Source: Doryteuthis pealeii (taxonomy: Eukaryota > Mollusca > Cephalopoda > Myopsida > Loliginidae). Taken from it: a stretch of 64,000 nucleotides of DNA. Positions 10,600 to 21,485 of this stretch are shown here, in pieces (position 1 is the first letter of the stretch; the number at the start of each line of letters is the position of its first letter). The notes under the pieces are model-generated. The model searched no databases. It was not told the origin of the DNA and saw only the letters and a list, made by a program, of their open reading frames with translations. Position numbers and translations under genes: made by a program. The DNA lies in the NCBI GenBank assembly GCA_023376005.1, contig CM042151.1, positions 79,456,917 to 79,520,916 of the forward strand. The letters are read 5' to 3'.

Positions 10600-12124
10600 G
10601 TTAGATTATTTTCAAAAGAATTTTATATTAAAAGTTCCTATTGTCTAAATTTTTATTTTATTTTTCAGAGATTTTGAAAAAATTTAAAAAATTTATAAAA
10701 TGTAAAAAAAATACTTTTGTTTAATGTCTAACAAAATCGTATTCATTAATCAAAGAAAATATTGTATAAAAAATATCTCGCTAAAAATAATGACATAATA
10801 TATGTCCATTTGTATTTTATGAATTTTTGAAAATAATTTTTGAATTAAAAATTGTCATTCTTATTACGGATGGATCTAAGAGAAATAAACTGTTTGTTGT
10901 TATTTTCACTGAGGTGTTCTGGATAATTATTAAACTAATTTCCAAATCAATACCGTATGCCCGGTCACAAATTGAAGAAAACAAAATAAAAAAAGGTAAA
11001 ATAGACAAAGAAATGTATAGAAAGGTTGATAAAAAGAAAAGCCAAAGAAGAAAAAATAAAAACAAAAAAAACTTGCTGCAAAACTAAAAAATTATGAAAA
11101 AGATCATAATTTAACAGCTGATTTATTTAACGAATTTTCTCAAATTTATAGAGAAAATATTATTAATATATTAGAAAGAAAAATAGTTGGAAAACATATC
11201 CAACATATTTTTGAAATAAAAAATCAAAATCTTAAATTTGATGGTACCGTGATTGGCTACAAAAATAATAATTATGAGATTATTTATTATTCAGAAATTA
11301 ATGACGAGGAAGATTGCGAGTTTACAAAATTTGAAATAGGGGCAGACTATTTAAATAAAGATTTGTTCATTATGGATTAAATTTTTTAAAAACTTTAAAA
11401 ACTACAAAATTGAATAAAGAACTTCACCTTTGAGTTATGTAATGTTTTATATATTTTTTTAATAATTTAATAGATGTATCGAAAAAAAAAAAAGAATATT
11501 ATGATAGAATTTTATTATAAATAATTTCTAACATTCTAATTTTTATTTTCCCAACTCTCTTTTTCAATAATACTAAGAGTTAAATCGTGAGGCTAAATTA
11601 GTAGTTTGTTTTTGCTTCAGAACATATTTTTGATACATATCATCTTCCATACTAACAAAAGGTGCACACGTCAAGATAGAATAACTGTCAACAAAGCGTG
11701 GGAATTTACAACAATTTACGGGAATTTACTTTAAAATGCAAAAATTTAGGTTTTATGTAAGAGAAATTACTTTTTTCTTTTTTATAACACATAAACTTGG
11801 AATTGTTCTTTATATTAAACATAAAAGAAAATATTAAAAAGTTAATTTTCCATTTTTTATTGACGTTTTAGAATATTTTTAACAATTAAGCGGACTTTCA
11901 AAATGTCCACGGTTTGCACATACCTACATAATGACCATCATTAAAAAAATAAAAATATCATTACTTATGCAGTTTATTTTTTATACTTTTAAAATGATTT
12001 GTTTTGGTCAATTTCGTTCGCGTTCGCCATTTTTACTGATTTTTAGTAAATTATTTTCTGTAGGGGGGGGGGGTGCTAAAGTCATTTGGTCAAAAGCATT
12101 TTAGGCCAATTTTGGGTATACCTA
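10062..12124. mobile_element. hAT-like element carrying a coding remnant, 8-bp target duplication TGAAGACC
   Basis: The left tip is TAAGTATACCC and the right tip is GGGTATACCTA, flanked by TGAAGACC at 10054-10061 and 12125-12132. The interior shares blocks with the other hAT-like copies, including the G-tract region ending TGCTAAAGTCATTTGGTC. It is the only member here with a protein-like frame (10827-11380). Other copies of the 10490-10830 part occur at 24.34-24.64 kb (inverted) and 55.54-55.90 kb, both without that frame. No hAT transposase is recognisable, so it is either non-autonomous or badly decayed. Confidence 0.7.
10827..11380 (+). pseudogene. Frame-broken ORF ending in a possible Tudor/spindlin-like domain, inside a hAT-like element
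   Basis: A Met-initiated frame runs 10827-11087 with a Lys-rich second half (KKKSQRRKNKNKK). A one-base shift in the A tract at 11064-11071 moves it into a second open frame that continues without stops to the TAA at 11378-11380. The second part has no Met of its own but looks coding. A charged helix-like stretch (LKNYEKDHNLTADLFNEF) is followed by VGKHIQHIFE, FDGTVIGYKNNNYEIIYY, an acidic segment and FIMD. The GK-I-H-F, DGTV-GY and Y-I-YY spacing resembles Tudor-like (spindlin-type) folds; this is a pattern judgement only. The second frame holds about 107 codons without a stop in very AT-rich DNA, which is unlikely by chance. No homologous frame was seen in other copies. Confidence 0.5.
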
Positions 12125-12380
12125 TGAAGACCCATAAGAAATAAGTTTTATATCTGAATTGGATTCGTCCCATCTAAAAAAATGAAATTAAAAATAGATA
12201 TTTTTTTGGAAATTTATGAGGAAGTGCGTCCCGGTCCCCTACCTCTGAAATTGCTGCCCGGTGAATTTTAAAATAATGACCCGAAGCTTCGGCGCCACAT
12301 CGGTGTTACTTGAAAGAAAACAACCAACTGAGGGCGTTAAATGTATTTGGGGGTGGGGTCTCTTTTTAGTCTTAATTCAT

Positions 12381-12501
12381 GTTTATTTATAGAAATTTGT
12401 CGTAATTCTTGGTATCTATCTATTAAATACTAAGATTTTCTTTTATTACGATAAATTATGATAAGTAAAACAAGAATTATGACAAATTTCTATAAATAAA
12501 C
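12381..12501. repeat. Inverted repeat with 30-base arms
   Basis: The left arm (12381-12410, GTTTATTTATAGAAATTTGT and onward) is mirrored with one mismatch by 12472-12501, with a 61-base loop. The stretch before it (12210-12310) is unusually GC-rich for this window and unassigned. Confidence 0.7.
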
Positions 12502-13720
12502 AATTTAAAGAATTTCCTATGATCCCCCTTAGTAGAAGCTGTGAGAAATTGAGCATACCTAGTTCTACTTTTTGTTATTCTTGTTTAATGTTTTCATTTA
12601 TGTAGTTTAGAATTTTATCAAAATAAGATAATTCCCTGGTTTTGTTTAATGTTTTTTTTATCAATCCTGGTTAGTGAATTGGTACTGTAAAAAATCTATT
12701 CTACTACTGGGTTGTCATAGTTTAGATATTTGTCAGGAAAAATTTAAAAATTAAAACTTTAGTATTTGTGAAAAGCGGGGTTGTTTTCTGCATTTTCTGA
12801 ACAAAAAAAGGACATTAGAAGGATATCAAATATCAACATGTAATTTTTCTGTATATAGTGTATTTAATGTTTTTTATTGATTTCTATGAAGAGACTTTTA
12901 TAAGTGTTTTAAATTTTTAATAACATGTTTTCAGTACGTAAATTTGTTTTCATACTTAATTTTTACTGTTTACGTACTTAATTATTTTGCTTTTGTTTAC
13001 TGATGTTCCTTATGCTACAATGTTTCAAGTAAAACTAAAATTTAACCTTACATAATCGATTTAATTGATTCTAATAGATTTTTATGAGTGCAAATAGGAA
13101 TGAGTGCATAGGAAAAAAACTCTGAACTTGGCAGGTGCATATCTTCTAAAGTAGACTTTGCTCCCACACAAAATTCTTTGATGAACTTAGGCAGACATAG
13201 TAGATGTTAAAAAAATATTATGAAAATTGAAGAGGACACATTTTCGATAGACTGACCGTAAGCTACATAGGTGAAATGTTGTTGATTTTGGAGTCATGCA
13301 TTTGGGTGGGGAAAATAAAACTTTTCTATCAGGTATAGGGTTAAAATAGTTGTATATTTGGATTCTACAGTCCTTATTTGCCTTACATACCAAATTTCAG
13401 AAATATTGTATGCATGAAAGTATTTTTTTAAAAAGTTTTTAAAAACACTGAGATTTTGCGACACTGCACGGCCTTAATTTTGAGGCAAAATAGGAAAATT
13501 ATATCCCCCCCTCTAAAATCAGAACGGTAAGGTTTAAGACAAAATAATTTGGCACACTTTCCTAACTCATGAAGGGGAACATTTGTGCAAAATTTCAGGT
13601 AATTCGGTGTCGGTGGGTGCAAATTTCAACTTTTTGCTGGTGTTTTGACATGGAATGACCCTGTTGTTTTCAAGCAGGTAATAATTTTATTTGGAGACAT
13701 ATAATTCTCCCATTTCTATA
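12502..13720. other. Intronic repeats upstream of ZNF-A; partial relative of a foldback element
   Basis: 12640-13100 contains fragments of interspersed repeats also found at 57.2-57.8 kb (ZNF-D upstream). 13130-13665 ends with a segment (TTTCAGGTAATTCGGTG, TTTTGACATGGAATGACC) matching the right arm of the foldback at 60690-61255. The two minus-strand Met frames here (13187-13393 and 13428-13622) have no recognisable domain and are not called. Confidence 0.45.
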
Positions 13721-13723
13721 TCT

Positions 13724-13728
13724 ATATA

Positions 13729-13767
<39 letters not shown>

Positions 13768-13800
13768 GCAGTTTGTGTGTGTGTGTGTGTGTGTATGTAT
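13724..13800. repeat. AT and GT microsatellites
   Basis: A TA run at 13724-13760 is followed by a TG run at 13776-13794 and TATG units. Confidence 0.9.
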
Positions 13801-14170
13801 GTCTGGAGGAAACTATGAAAATGAAATGACTAATGCCAGGGGTCCAGTGGCTTTAGCCCTGGATCTTATAACCTAATAATATTGATCCCACAGGGCCATC
13901 CCCCCAGACAACACCTGCCCCCTTGATTTAAAGAGGCAGGGTTGGGTTTATTGCTCAGTACCTGAGGCACCCCCCTTAAGGGTGTATGCCAATGGGATCA
14001 ACGCATTTTTTGCATGTGCCACCCATGAATCACAGCTTGTGGGGGGGGGGTCCCACATTAGTAGGGCCTTGTGCCTAACCCATACATGTGGGGTACGTGG
14101 TAAATATTCACAATTGCTAGATCTTGCTTTTTGATCAAATATAATTAAAATTTTGTTCATATTTGTGAAG
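13800..14170. other. Unassigned GC-richer segment
   Basis: About 350 bases with C- and G-runs (CACCCCCCTTAAGG, GTGGGGGGGGGG) in otherwise AT-rich intron. A 70-codon minus-strand frame at 13948-14160 has no recognisable motif. I see no second copy in the window. It may be a decayed transposon. Confidence 0.3.
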
Positions 14171-14253
14171 ATAAATAAGAAATAGAATTTAAATGATAAC
14201 AGAATGGATTTTTGTTTTTAGTATTTAAATAGGAGAAATTGATTTTTCTTTTT

Positions 14254-14402
14254 AGAGTGTCTGGATCAACACAGGAACTTTTATACATAGGGATTTTAAT
14301 AGAGTATTCTCCGAGGATTCACCTTGTGATTCAACAATAATGAACCTGCGAGAGTACCTTTTTACCCCTTCCCTCTACCCAGGTGATGCCAGGTAACTGC
14401 TT
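14254..14402 (+). other. Conserved intronic block shared by ZNF-A and ZNF-C, possible lost middle exon
   Basis: The block from TTTCTTTTTAG onward (CTGGATCAACACAGGAAC, TTTTATACATAGGGATTT, CAACAATAATGAACCTGCG) is conserved at 47067-47210 upstream of ZNF-C. Here it has a plausible acceptor at its start and GGTAACTG at its end, with one frame open over about 45 codons. In the ZNF-C copy the frame has a stop and the donor-like GT is lost. It is absent upstream of ZNF-B and ZNF-D. It is more likely an old repeat or dead exon than a working one. An AT run follows at 14412-14440. Confidence 0.35.
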
Positions 14403-14405
14403 CTA

Positions 14406-14438
<33 letters not shown>

Positions 14439-14803
14439 GGGAGAGACAGAGAAATAACACTTTATTTTTCCTATTATTCATTCAGTGTATTTTTTAAAGA
14501 TCATAACAGATATTATACAAGTACATTTCTTGATTGAATGTTTGAATATAAACAATTTTTATGAACAATGGTATTTCCATTGGTTTCTATTAATAGATAT
14601 TAGCTTAAAGTAAAACTTCCTGTATTTTAATTGCATTTAATCTTATTTGTTGAAAAGAGATATGAAAATTTCAAACATGACTGAACAAGAATCATATCAT
14701 ATATTGCAATTTATTGAAACACAAATTGAATAATCATAAATCTTTAAATGTAAATAGCCCACAGGTTTTCTTTTTTTAAATAATATTTCCTCTTTATTCA
14801 CAG

Positions 14804-15064
14804 ATATCAATTATAATATCATCAAACATTTTTCAAATTTGAAAAATTGCTTGGACACTCCTGCTGAAGAGAAAACATATTCTTGCAAATTTGTTGATCC
14901 TTATGTTAACAGACTTAACATTTTAATATTCCCATAAAATCATACAATGGAAAAGTCTGGATGTCAACATTTTTATTAGCACATACAAAAAGTCACTGAG
15001 GAGCGGCCTTACTGTTAGCACGTGTTCCAGTCATCAGTTTCAAGGAGTTTAAAATTAAAGAGAC
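14804..15064 (+). other. ZNF-A exon 2 start: acceptor and 5'-UTR with relic half finger
   Basis: A pyrimidine tract and TTTATTCACAG (AG at 14802-14803) precede ATATCAATTATAATATC, identical in all four units. One frame then reads INYNIIKHFSNLKNCLDT followed by EEKTYSCK and a stop before 14940. That is the second half of a C2H2 finger plus linker and the first Cys of another. This part is therefore a decayed piece of the original finger array now acting as 5'-UTR. Three short uORFs precede the main start. Confidence 0.6.
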
Positions 15065-16432
15065 ATGGAGACGCCTAATGAAGAGAAACCATATCCTTGT
15101 GAAGTGTGTGGATCAGCATTTTTAGATATGTCCCGTTTAAGAAAACACATGAAAATACACACAGGGGAGAAACCATTTTCTTGTGAAATGTGCAGTTTAA
15201 AATTTTTTGATAGTTTTGCTTTGAAAAGACACATACGAAGTCATACAGGAGAAAAACCGTTTTCATGCAAACAATGTGAATCCAAATTTTCACAGAACTA
15301 TCAATTAAAAATACACATGCGAATACACACAGGTGAGAAACCATATTCTTGTGAAGTGTGTGGATCAACATTTTCAAATATCTACCATTTAAAAAGACAC
15401 ATGCAAATACACACAGGTGAAAAACCATTTTCTTGTGAAATGTGCAGTTTAAAATGTTCAGATAGTTTTGGTTTGAAAAGACACATGCGCGTTCATACAG
15501 GCGAGAAACCATTTTCATGCGAAGTATGTAAATCCAAATTTTCAGAGAACCAACATTTAAAAGCACACATGCGAGTACACACAGGTGAGAAACCATTTTC
15601 TTGTGAAGTATGTGATTCAGCATTTTCAGAGAGCTCTCATTTGAAAAGACACATGCGAACACACACAGGCGAGAAACCATTTTCTTGTGAAGTGTGTGGT
15701 TCAGCATTTGCAATGCGTGCCAATTTGAGAAGACACATGCGTGTGCATACAGGAGAGAAACCATATTCATGCAAAGTATGTAAATCAGAATTTTCAGACA
15801 CCTGCACTTTGAAAAAGCACATGAGAGTGCATACAGGCGAGAGACCGTTTTCTTGCCAAGAATGTGTATTAACATTTTCAGATAACTCCTCTTTAAAAAG
15901 ACACATGAGAGTACACACAGGTGAAAAACCATATTCTTGTGAAGTGTGTGGATCAAAATTTACACAGCATTCCAGCTTAAGTAAACACAAGCGAAGACAC
16001 GCTGAAAAGAAGAAACCATATTGCTGCACCGAGTGTGGATCAGCATTTTCAATGAGCTCTGATTTAGAAAACCATATGCAAATACATACAGGAGAGAAGC
16101 AAATTTCTTGTAAAGTATGTGGATTAACTTTTAAAAATAACTATAATTTAAAAAGACATGTGAGAATACACACAGGTGAAAAACCATTTTCTTGTGAATT
16201 GTGTGGATCAGCATTTTCAGAGAATTCCAGCTTAAATATACACATGCGAACGCACACTGGTGAGAAACCACATCATTGCACTGAGTGTGGCTCAGCCTTT
16301 GCACGTAGCTCCAATTTAAAAGTCCACATGCGTATACATACAGGTGAAAAACCATTTTCTTGTCAAATATGTGGATCAGCATTTTCAGTGAAATCCAGCT
16401 TATATAAACACCTGCGATTACACACTGAATAG
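15065..16432 (+). CDS. ZNF-A: 16-finger C2H2 zinc-finger protein
   Basis: This is a 455-residue protein made almost entirely of 16 tandem C2H2 fingers of 28 residues (C-x2-C-x12-H-x3-H) joined by TGEKP-type linkers; no KRAB, BTB, SCAN or other N-terminal domain is present. Such proteins bind DNA in the nucleus, one finger per about three bases. Target and partners cannot be read from the sequence. Finger 1 starts [10 protein letters not shown] right after METPNEEKP, and the last ends KHLRLHTE before TAG. Finger 11 has a longer linker (HAEKKKP) and finger 12 ends GEKQ, the two weakest links. The start ATG has G at -3 and G at +4, and its position is matched by ZNF-C and ZNF-D. It is the only paralogue with an unbroken array and a well-kept TATA-type upstream exon. 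Long minus-strand frames over it are antisense shadows. Confidence 0.9.
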   Translation: METPNEEKPYPCEVCGSAFLDMSRLRKHMKIHTGEKPFSCEMCSLKFFDSFALKRHIRSHTGEKPFSCKQCESKFSQNYQLKIHMRIHTGEKPYSCEVCGSTFSNIYHLKRHMQIHTGEKPFSCEMCSLKCSDSFGLKRHMRVHTGEKPFSCEVCKSKFSENQHLKAHMRVHTGEKPFSCEVCDSAFSESSHLKRHMRTHTGEKPFSCEVCGSAFAMRANLRRHMRVHTGEKPYSCKVCKSEFSDTCTLKKHMRVHTGERPFSCQECVLTFSDNSSLKRHMRVHTGEKPYSCEVCGSKFTQHSSLSKHKRRHAEKKKPYCCTECGSAFSMSSDLENHMQIHTGEKQISCKVCGLTFKNNYNLKRHVRIHTGEKPFSCELCGSAFSENSSLNIHMRTHTGEKPHHCTECGSAFARSSNLKVHMRIHTGEKPFSCQICGSAFSVKSSLYKHLRLHTE

Positions 16433-16668
16433 AAACCATTTTCTTGTGAGGTGTGTGTGGATCAGCATCCAGATGCAATTCTGATTTTTTAAAACACATA
16501 TGAATACACACATGTGAGAAACCATTTTTCTTGCCAAGTAATGTGGATTAGCATTTTCAAATAGCTCTCTTTAAAAAGACGCATGAGAATACACACAGGA
16601 TAAGTATTATTTCAGTGATTCAATTAAAAAAGACATGTGAAATCACACAGGAGAGAAAACATTGTTTT
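16433..16668 (+). pseudogene. Decayed 3' fingers of ZNF-A
   Basis: Past the stop the array continues as broken finger sequence: AAACCATTTTCTTGTGAGG, CAGATGCAATTCTGATT, then GAGAATACACACAGG and finally TTTCAGTGATTCAATT before ACATGTGAAATCACAC. The same last piece ends ZNF-C (50905-50955) and ZNF-D (60185-60240), so the ancestral array extended to here. Frameshifts and stops break all of it. Confidence 0.8.
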
Positions 16669-16735
16669 ATATTGACATTTCTATCTCTGTAAATAATTTT
16701 TAAAATCTTAATCAAATGTTCTATCACTCTTGTTT

Positions 16736-16965
16736 TTCTATCATCTGTCTATTCATCTATCTTTCACTAATTTTCTCTATCTATCTTTATCTCTCTCTTT
16801 CTATCAATCTATCTCTCCTCTCTTTCTATCTATCTCTCTTTCAATATTTCAATCTATCCATCTCTTTTTATCTCTTTATCATCTACCTCTTTTTCTCCAT
16901 CCATCTATCTATCTATCTATCTTTCTTTCCTTCTCTGTATTTATTCTATATATCTCTCTCTTTTA
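16736..16965. repeat. Imperfect TCTA/TCTC pyrimidine-rich array
   Basis: About 230 bases of interspersed CTAT, CTCT and TTTC units. The frames encoding YLSISL-type repeats are translation artefacts. Confidence 0.85.
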
Positions 16966-17309
16966 GCATATTTATGTTTTTATGCATTAGACCTACCCTT
17001 AATCAAATATTATAGGCATTTATCTTTTTTGCTGATTTGTATGATTTTTTTTGTTTAAAAAAATGTATATCCATAAGTCCATTGAATAAGCTGCTTTACT
17101 TAATATAATTTATATTTCTTTATATTTGTTCTTTGCTATATTTTCTAATTTAAATCTATATACATTTACTTGGCCTTGTTTATATAATTGTATCATATAT
17201 TTGCTGAAATCTATAAGTTGCTTGTGAATATGACACTGAGCTTAAATTGAATTTATAATTCCCTGAAACATGATTTGTGCTTCTCCTATTTCAAGTTAAA
17301 AAAGAATAT

Positions 17310-17505
17310 AGTATATATATATATATATAATATATATATATATATACTTATACACCACACACTCATATTATATATATTATAATATATATATTATCTTATA
17401 CACACACACTCATATAATATAGTATATATTATATATCTTTATCACACACAACTCTATATATATATATAATTATATATATAATAATATCTTATACACACAC
17501 AACTC

Positions 17506-17536
<31 letters not shown>

Positions 17537-17760
17537 CTTATACACACACACTCATATATATATATATATGGATATCTTATACACACACATCGTATATATA
17601 TATATGATATATATAATCTTATACACACACATCATATATATATATATGTATATCTTATACACACACACTATATATATAATATTTCTTATACACACACACA
17701 CACAACACATCACTATATTATATATCTAGTACCACACACACACACAATATATATATTTTC
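17310..17760. repeat. Composite minisatellite of (TA)n plus CTTATACACACACACTC units
   Basis: Eight or more units, each a TA run followed by ATCTTATACACACACACTC or a close variant, at a spacing of about 45-65 bases. Unit length varies through the TA run. A solitary relative occurs at 17959-18035. Confidence 0.85.
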
Positions 17761-17955
17761 TATTATATTATTATTATATTCATTTCTTTTGATTATTTAA
17801 AATAAATAGTATTGAATAATGTACACATGGATAAACTCCTGACCGAAAACGTGTAAGTAATATGATTAGATTATCCTATATTATCCATTCTATACTTTCT
17901 TTCTTTATTCCTTTATTCATTCTTTCTACATACTGTTGGATTCACTTCCAGTTTC

Positions 17956-18004
<49 letters not shown>

Positions 18005-18420
18005 TATACACACACACATATATATATATTATATATACTTGATGAATTAAAGATCTATTCATTTTTCCAAAATTTTTCCCTTCCTATCAATGTTCTTTTT
18101 TCTATTGCTATTAATAAAAACTAAAAATTCTGAATAAAGGAAATTCATTGCATTAAAAATGTGTGTAATATTGTTTAATTCTTCCATCTTTTTGTTGTTG
18201 GTTGTCTTTGTTCTTTTAATTAATCAATTCTTTGGATATTAATAAAAAGAAATTCTGCAGTTAGGAAATAAAAAATAAATTTGCACTAAGTAAAATAGTT
18301 CCAAATTTATATATATGTTCATTAGGCTGGTCCTCATCAAAAAACAGAATATGCAAAAGTTCAGCTCAATTTGACTACTGAAAAATCAAGCCTCAAAACC
18401 CATGAAGTTAGAACATACCC
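17761..18420. other. AT-rich flank with shared repeat tail and a long TA run
   Basis: 17930-17958 carries the tail motif CATACTGTTGGATTCACTTCC, which is followed by a TA run here (17959-18003) as at four other places in the window. The remainder to 18420 shows no ORF or structured RNA. Confidence 0.5.
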
Positions 18421-18425
18421 AAATA

Positions 18426-18674
18426 TCATTTCAATTTAAAAGGTGTATACCAGAATGGCTGGATATTAAACACAATACCTGATGCAGATAATATTAGATT
18501 GATAATATCTGGTGCATCAAGATAACCTGTAGCCTGTTTTAGCATCATGCTGAATAAGATAGGAAAGAGATTCAGTACCAGGATGTAACTCTGCTTCACT
18601 CTTATGGTAGTTTCTGCATTTTTATTGCTGTTGATAAGAATTAAGAATTCTGAATAAATTTTGAATGCCTCCAA
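18426..18674 (-). pseudogene. LINE reverse-transcriptase fragment
   Basis: An 82-residue minus-strand frame contains RVKQSYILVLNLFPILFSMM and SGIVFNIQPF, matching the RT stretch that reads NGVEQGCVLALQLFGIFF and SGNIFNIRRL in the LINE at 1-1510. The conserved QGC has become QSY and the catalytic ADD box is missing. It is a truncated, inactive copy. Confidence 0.75.
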
Positions 18675-18814
18675 TAATACCAGCCCAAATTTTACCTCCT
18701 CTTCCTTGTTGGCATCTCAAGTGTTTTCTACACATTTTCCAAACTCAATGCATTAAAAACATCCATCATCTTTTATCTACATAAATCCTTTTTTCTGCTT
18801 GAATTATTTCATGG

Positions 18815-18931
18815 ACCTGAAGAAGGTTTCCTTTATAAACTGAAATATTCGAACATCGACTAATAAATTTCTATCCATTCTAATATCCCGTGTTTGTTCT
18901 ACATTTTCTCCATATATATATATATATATAT
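18815..18931 (+). repeat. Penelope-type or SINE-type tail followed by TA run
   Basis: GACCTGAAGAAGGTTTCC, CTGAAATATTCGAAC and GACTAATAAATTTCTATCC are typical of the terminal repeats of Penelope-like elements. The related GACCTGAAGAAGG / GCTGAAA motif occurs twice at 28.5-29.7 kb. It ends in a TA run at 18911-18931. Confidence 0.5.
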
Positions 18932-19109
18932 GGTGATTGCGATTTCTTCACAGAATAAGGCCATTTCTACAAGTAGTCCAGATGTGAGCGGTTGTGAGCA
19001 CGCAGATGGCCCACGGATCCAGCATGTTTTTATGTACCCTGTCACACATATGAAACCCTCAACATACAGGCCCTGCCACACAGGTCAGACTTCAATGTAG
19101 GAAATTTTC

Positions 19110-19850
19110 CATGGCGTCCGTCATGTGTTGCTTCAGAAATGGAGGACACCTTACCTCAAACTTCTTACAGCTACCATCGGCCTGTCTTTCCATGAGGATG
19201 TGTATCCAGCCCACCCCCTTCTGTCAATTGGTCTTTATAGCTGAAACTGACTTCCGCAAGGGCATCGATGTCGGCCCCATATCGAGATGCTCCTCTGTCA
19301 CGATACCAGTTCGTAGTTTGGGGTTCCAAATCTCTCAAGATCGGGAGGTGTCCAGACATTCCAGGTGGCTATTCTTAGTCTTGTTTTGTGTTGTATTTTC
19401 TTGTTTTCGCCCAGCTTATGTGGGAATCCGTCGAAGCGCTGGTTTCTGACCAGCTTAATAGCTGAATCAGCATTTGTTTAGGTCATATTTTCTAGACACT
19501 TCCCAAATGGCTGGGTGAACAGTGTTAACCAGGGAGCTGCTCATTCACCTACAACCTCAACGAGCCACATTGCTGTTCAATCAGCAAGGCAGTGACGTTA
19601 AGTAGGTCACGAATCACGCCGTATGTAGGTTCACATCTGCGTGCTTCCAGCCCGTCAGGCCTGCACACCTCACCATTCCGCCATCACTCTGAGACTTGTA
19701 GAAATATCTGCACATGTTTTTTGTTTTACATGTTGCGCGCTTGTGCAACACGCGACGCATTCTCTCCTTCCCCAAAGTCAAGTATCAGTTACAAACTGAG
19801 GCAAGATGACTGGGAGACTTTGGGGAACGCAGGTGGATGATCTGACGAGA
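19110..19850 (-). pseudogene. LINE 5' part including endonuclease-domain fragment
   Basis: The minus-strand frame 19359-19171 reads TTNWYRDRGASRYGADIDAL followed by AEVSFSYKDQL. This matches the start of the APE endonuclease domain of the same LINE type (ARY-x-VDI-AALSE-x-RFS pattern in that family). The GC-richer sequence to 19850, with its short open frames, is probably the element's 5' region. It is truncated and frame-broken. Confidence 0.6.
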
Positions 19851-19859
19851 TCTACGGGT

Positions 19860-20454
19860 CCACCACACCAAAAACAGAAGAAAATCCAAGTTTTAACTTA
19901 GTATAAGTCCACAGGTACTATTTTAGATTATCGAAAATCAAAATCGGTAAGCAAATTCAACTTAATGTTTTTCAAAGATACTGGAGTTAGGACTATTAGC
20001 AGTAAACAATAGGGTAAAAAGATATAAACATGAGTTAATATCTACCATGACACTGGAGTTACACTGTGAATAAAGTGTGTTAGAGTCAAAAATAAAACGC
20101 TAGCATAAAATTAGATATATTAGCCTTTCCTATAAAGAAAGAAATATTAAAACAGCAACTTATCTGAAACAATTATTCGTGCTTGTCCATTTCACTTGTT
20201 GGCTTTCTAATGACTAAGCATGTCTTTAATTTATCTCTTTTTTTTTTCTCTCTTTTTGCCGGGAGATAGCTGATAAGATGGTGGGGGGGGATTGGTAGGG
20301 ACGAGGAACTCTAGCTCATTTAAAACAGAATAAAAATGTATTTTCTTTTTAAACATATTCCTGTGAACAGGGTGTTCGGCAGAAATTTGACAATTTAGGA
20401 AAGTGCTTGGTAACTACAAAATTTAATGGATTGTAAAGAAATTCAACATATTGT
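19860..20454. other. Unassigned spacer
   Basis: Mixed-composition sequence with no ORF above 60 codons, no repeat shared elsewhere in the window and no RNA-like structure that I can see. It contains a G9 run near 20283. Confidence 0.4.
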
Positions 20455-21120
20455 ATAAGATAGGAAAGAGATTCAATACCAGGATGCAACTATGCTTCAC
20501 TCTTATAGTAGTTCCTGCATTTTTAGTTCTTGAAGATTTTTTTTTAGCTTTGGATTTTAGTTCCTCATTTGTTTTTTAGCATTGATTTTTAGTTCCTGAT
20601 TTTTTTAGCTTTGGATTTTTAGTTCCTGAAGATTTTTTTTTAGCTTTGGATGCAAAAGTCGGCCCACATGTTTCCAAATCTTTGGAGAGATTCTATTGGC
20701 TCCTGCTGTTTAGTTTCAGTTACTCTATGTCTCTGATGGCCTCGTCAATGGTGGGCAACTTCTCCAGTTTTATTTCTATTGGTTGTTGGAAATGCAGAGA
20801 ATTGCTGATTGCAGGACACTATGGTTAGTGATGAAGAAAGCCTTGGAATTTTCCAACCCACAGTCTAGGATGAATGCCTTATCAGTGGGGAGCACTGGGT
20901 TGTCTGTAGTGCATATACAACTCTGAACATGATACGTAGGGCTGTAAAACACATATCAACATCTCAATCTGTTCTCATGTAATTTCATGAGATGCATTGA
21001 CTATTTCCTGCCACAAGTCATCCTTGCTTCTAAGTCAACATCTATTCTCATAAACAAGTCACTTCAGAATGCACATATAACTCTGGACATGATACATAAG
21101 GCTGCACAGCACATTTAAGG
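20455..21120 (-). mobile_element. LINE fragment (pre-RT and RT pieces), paralogue at 60254-60680
   Basis: On the minus strand, 20460-20520 carries the same VKQ-CILVLNLFP RT stretch as 18426-18674. Further 5' is IEIKLEKLPTIDEAIRDIE, a pre-RT segment of this LINE family, interrupted by stops. 20640-21110 is closely matched by 60300-60655 downstream of ZNF-D, which suggests that both sit in the same ancestral 3' flank. Non-functional. Confidence 0.65.
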
Positions 21121-21161
21121 TTCAACTAAACATGTTTAAAAGAGAAAATGCTGCCAAAATA

Positions 21162-21346
21162 CACACACACACACACACACATATGTATATATATATAAAT
21201 ATATATATAAATGAATGTACATGTAAGCAAATGTATGAATGTATATACATGTATATAAATATTCATATATACATATTTCTAAATAAGTATATATATATAT
21301 TAATATGCATATATATACTTATTTAGAAATATGTATATATGAATAT
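21162..21346. repeat. CA/TA microsatellite with a 40-base-arm palindrome
   Basis: A CA run (21163-21182) is followed by a perfect inverted repeat. The arm AATATTCATATATACATATT and onward (from 21257) is mirrored up to 21346, with ATATTAATATGCATAT at the centre. Confidence 0.8.
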
Positions 21347-21485
21347 TTTGTTGGCTAAAAAAAAAGCCATATCATAAACACAACGCGTGTGTATTTACTT
21401 CTCATACTGTCGTGTACAAGAAGTCACTATAAGAGGAATACAAACCTACTTCTAAACAAAACGAAAAATCTAAGAAAGTCCGGTT

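Noticed and set aside
15065..16432. Regular 84-bp periodicity that could be mistaken for a CRISPR-like or tandem repeat array
   Set aside because: The repeats translate into C2H2 fingers with conserved Cys and His. There are no unique spacers between identical repeats.
15075..16511. Long minus-strand open frames across the zinc-finger arrays (also 32886-34216, 47952-49523, 58510-60194)
   Set aside because: They mirror the 84-bp finger period and encode repetitive [18 protein letters not shown] sequence. They are antisense shadows of the finger code.
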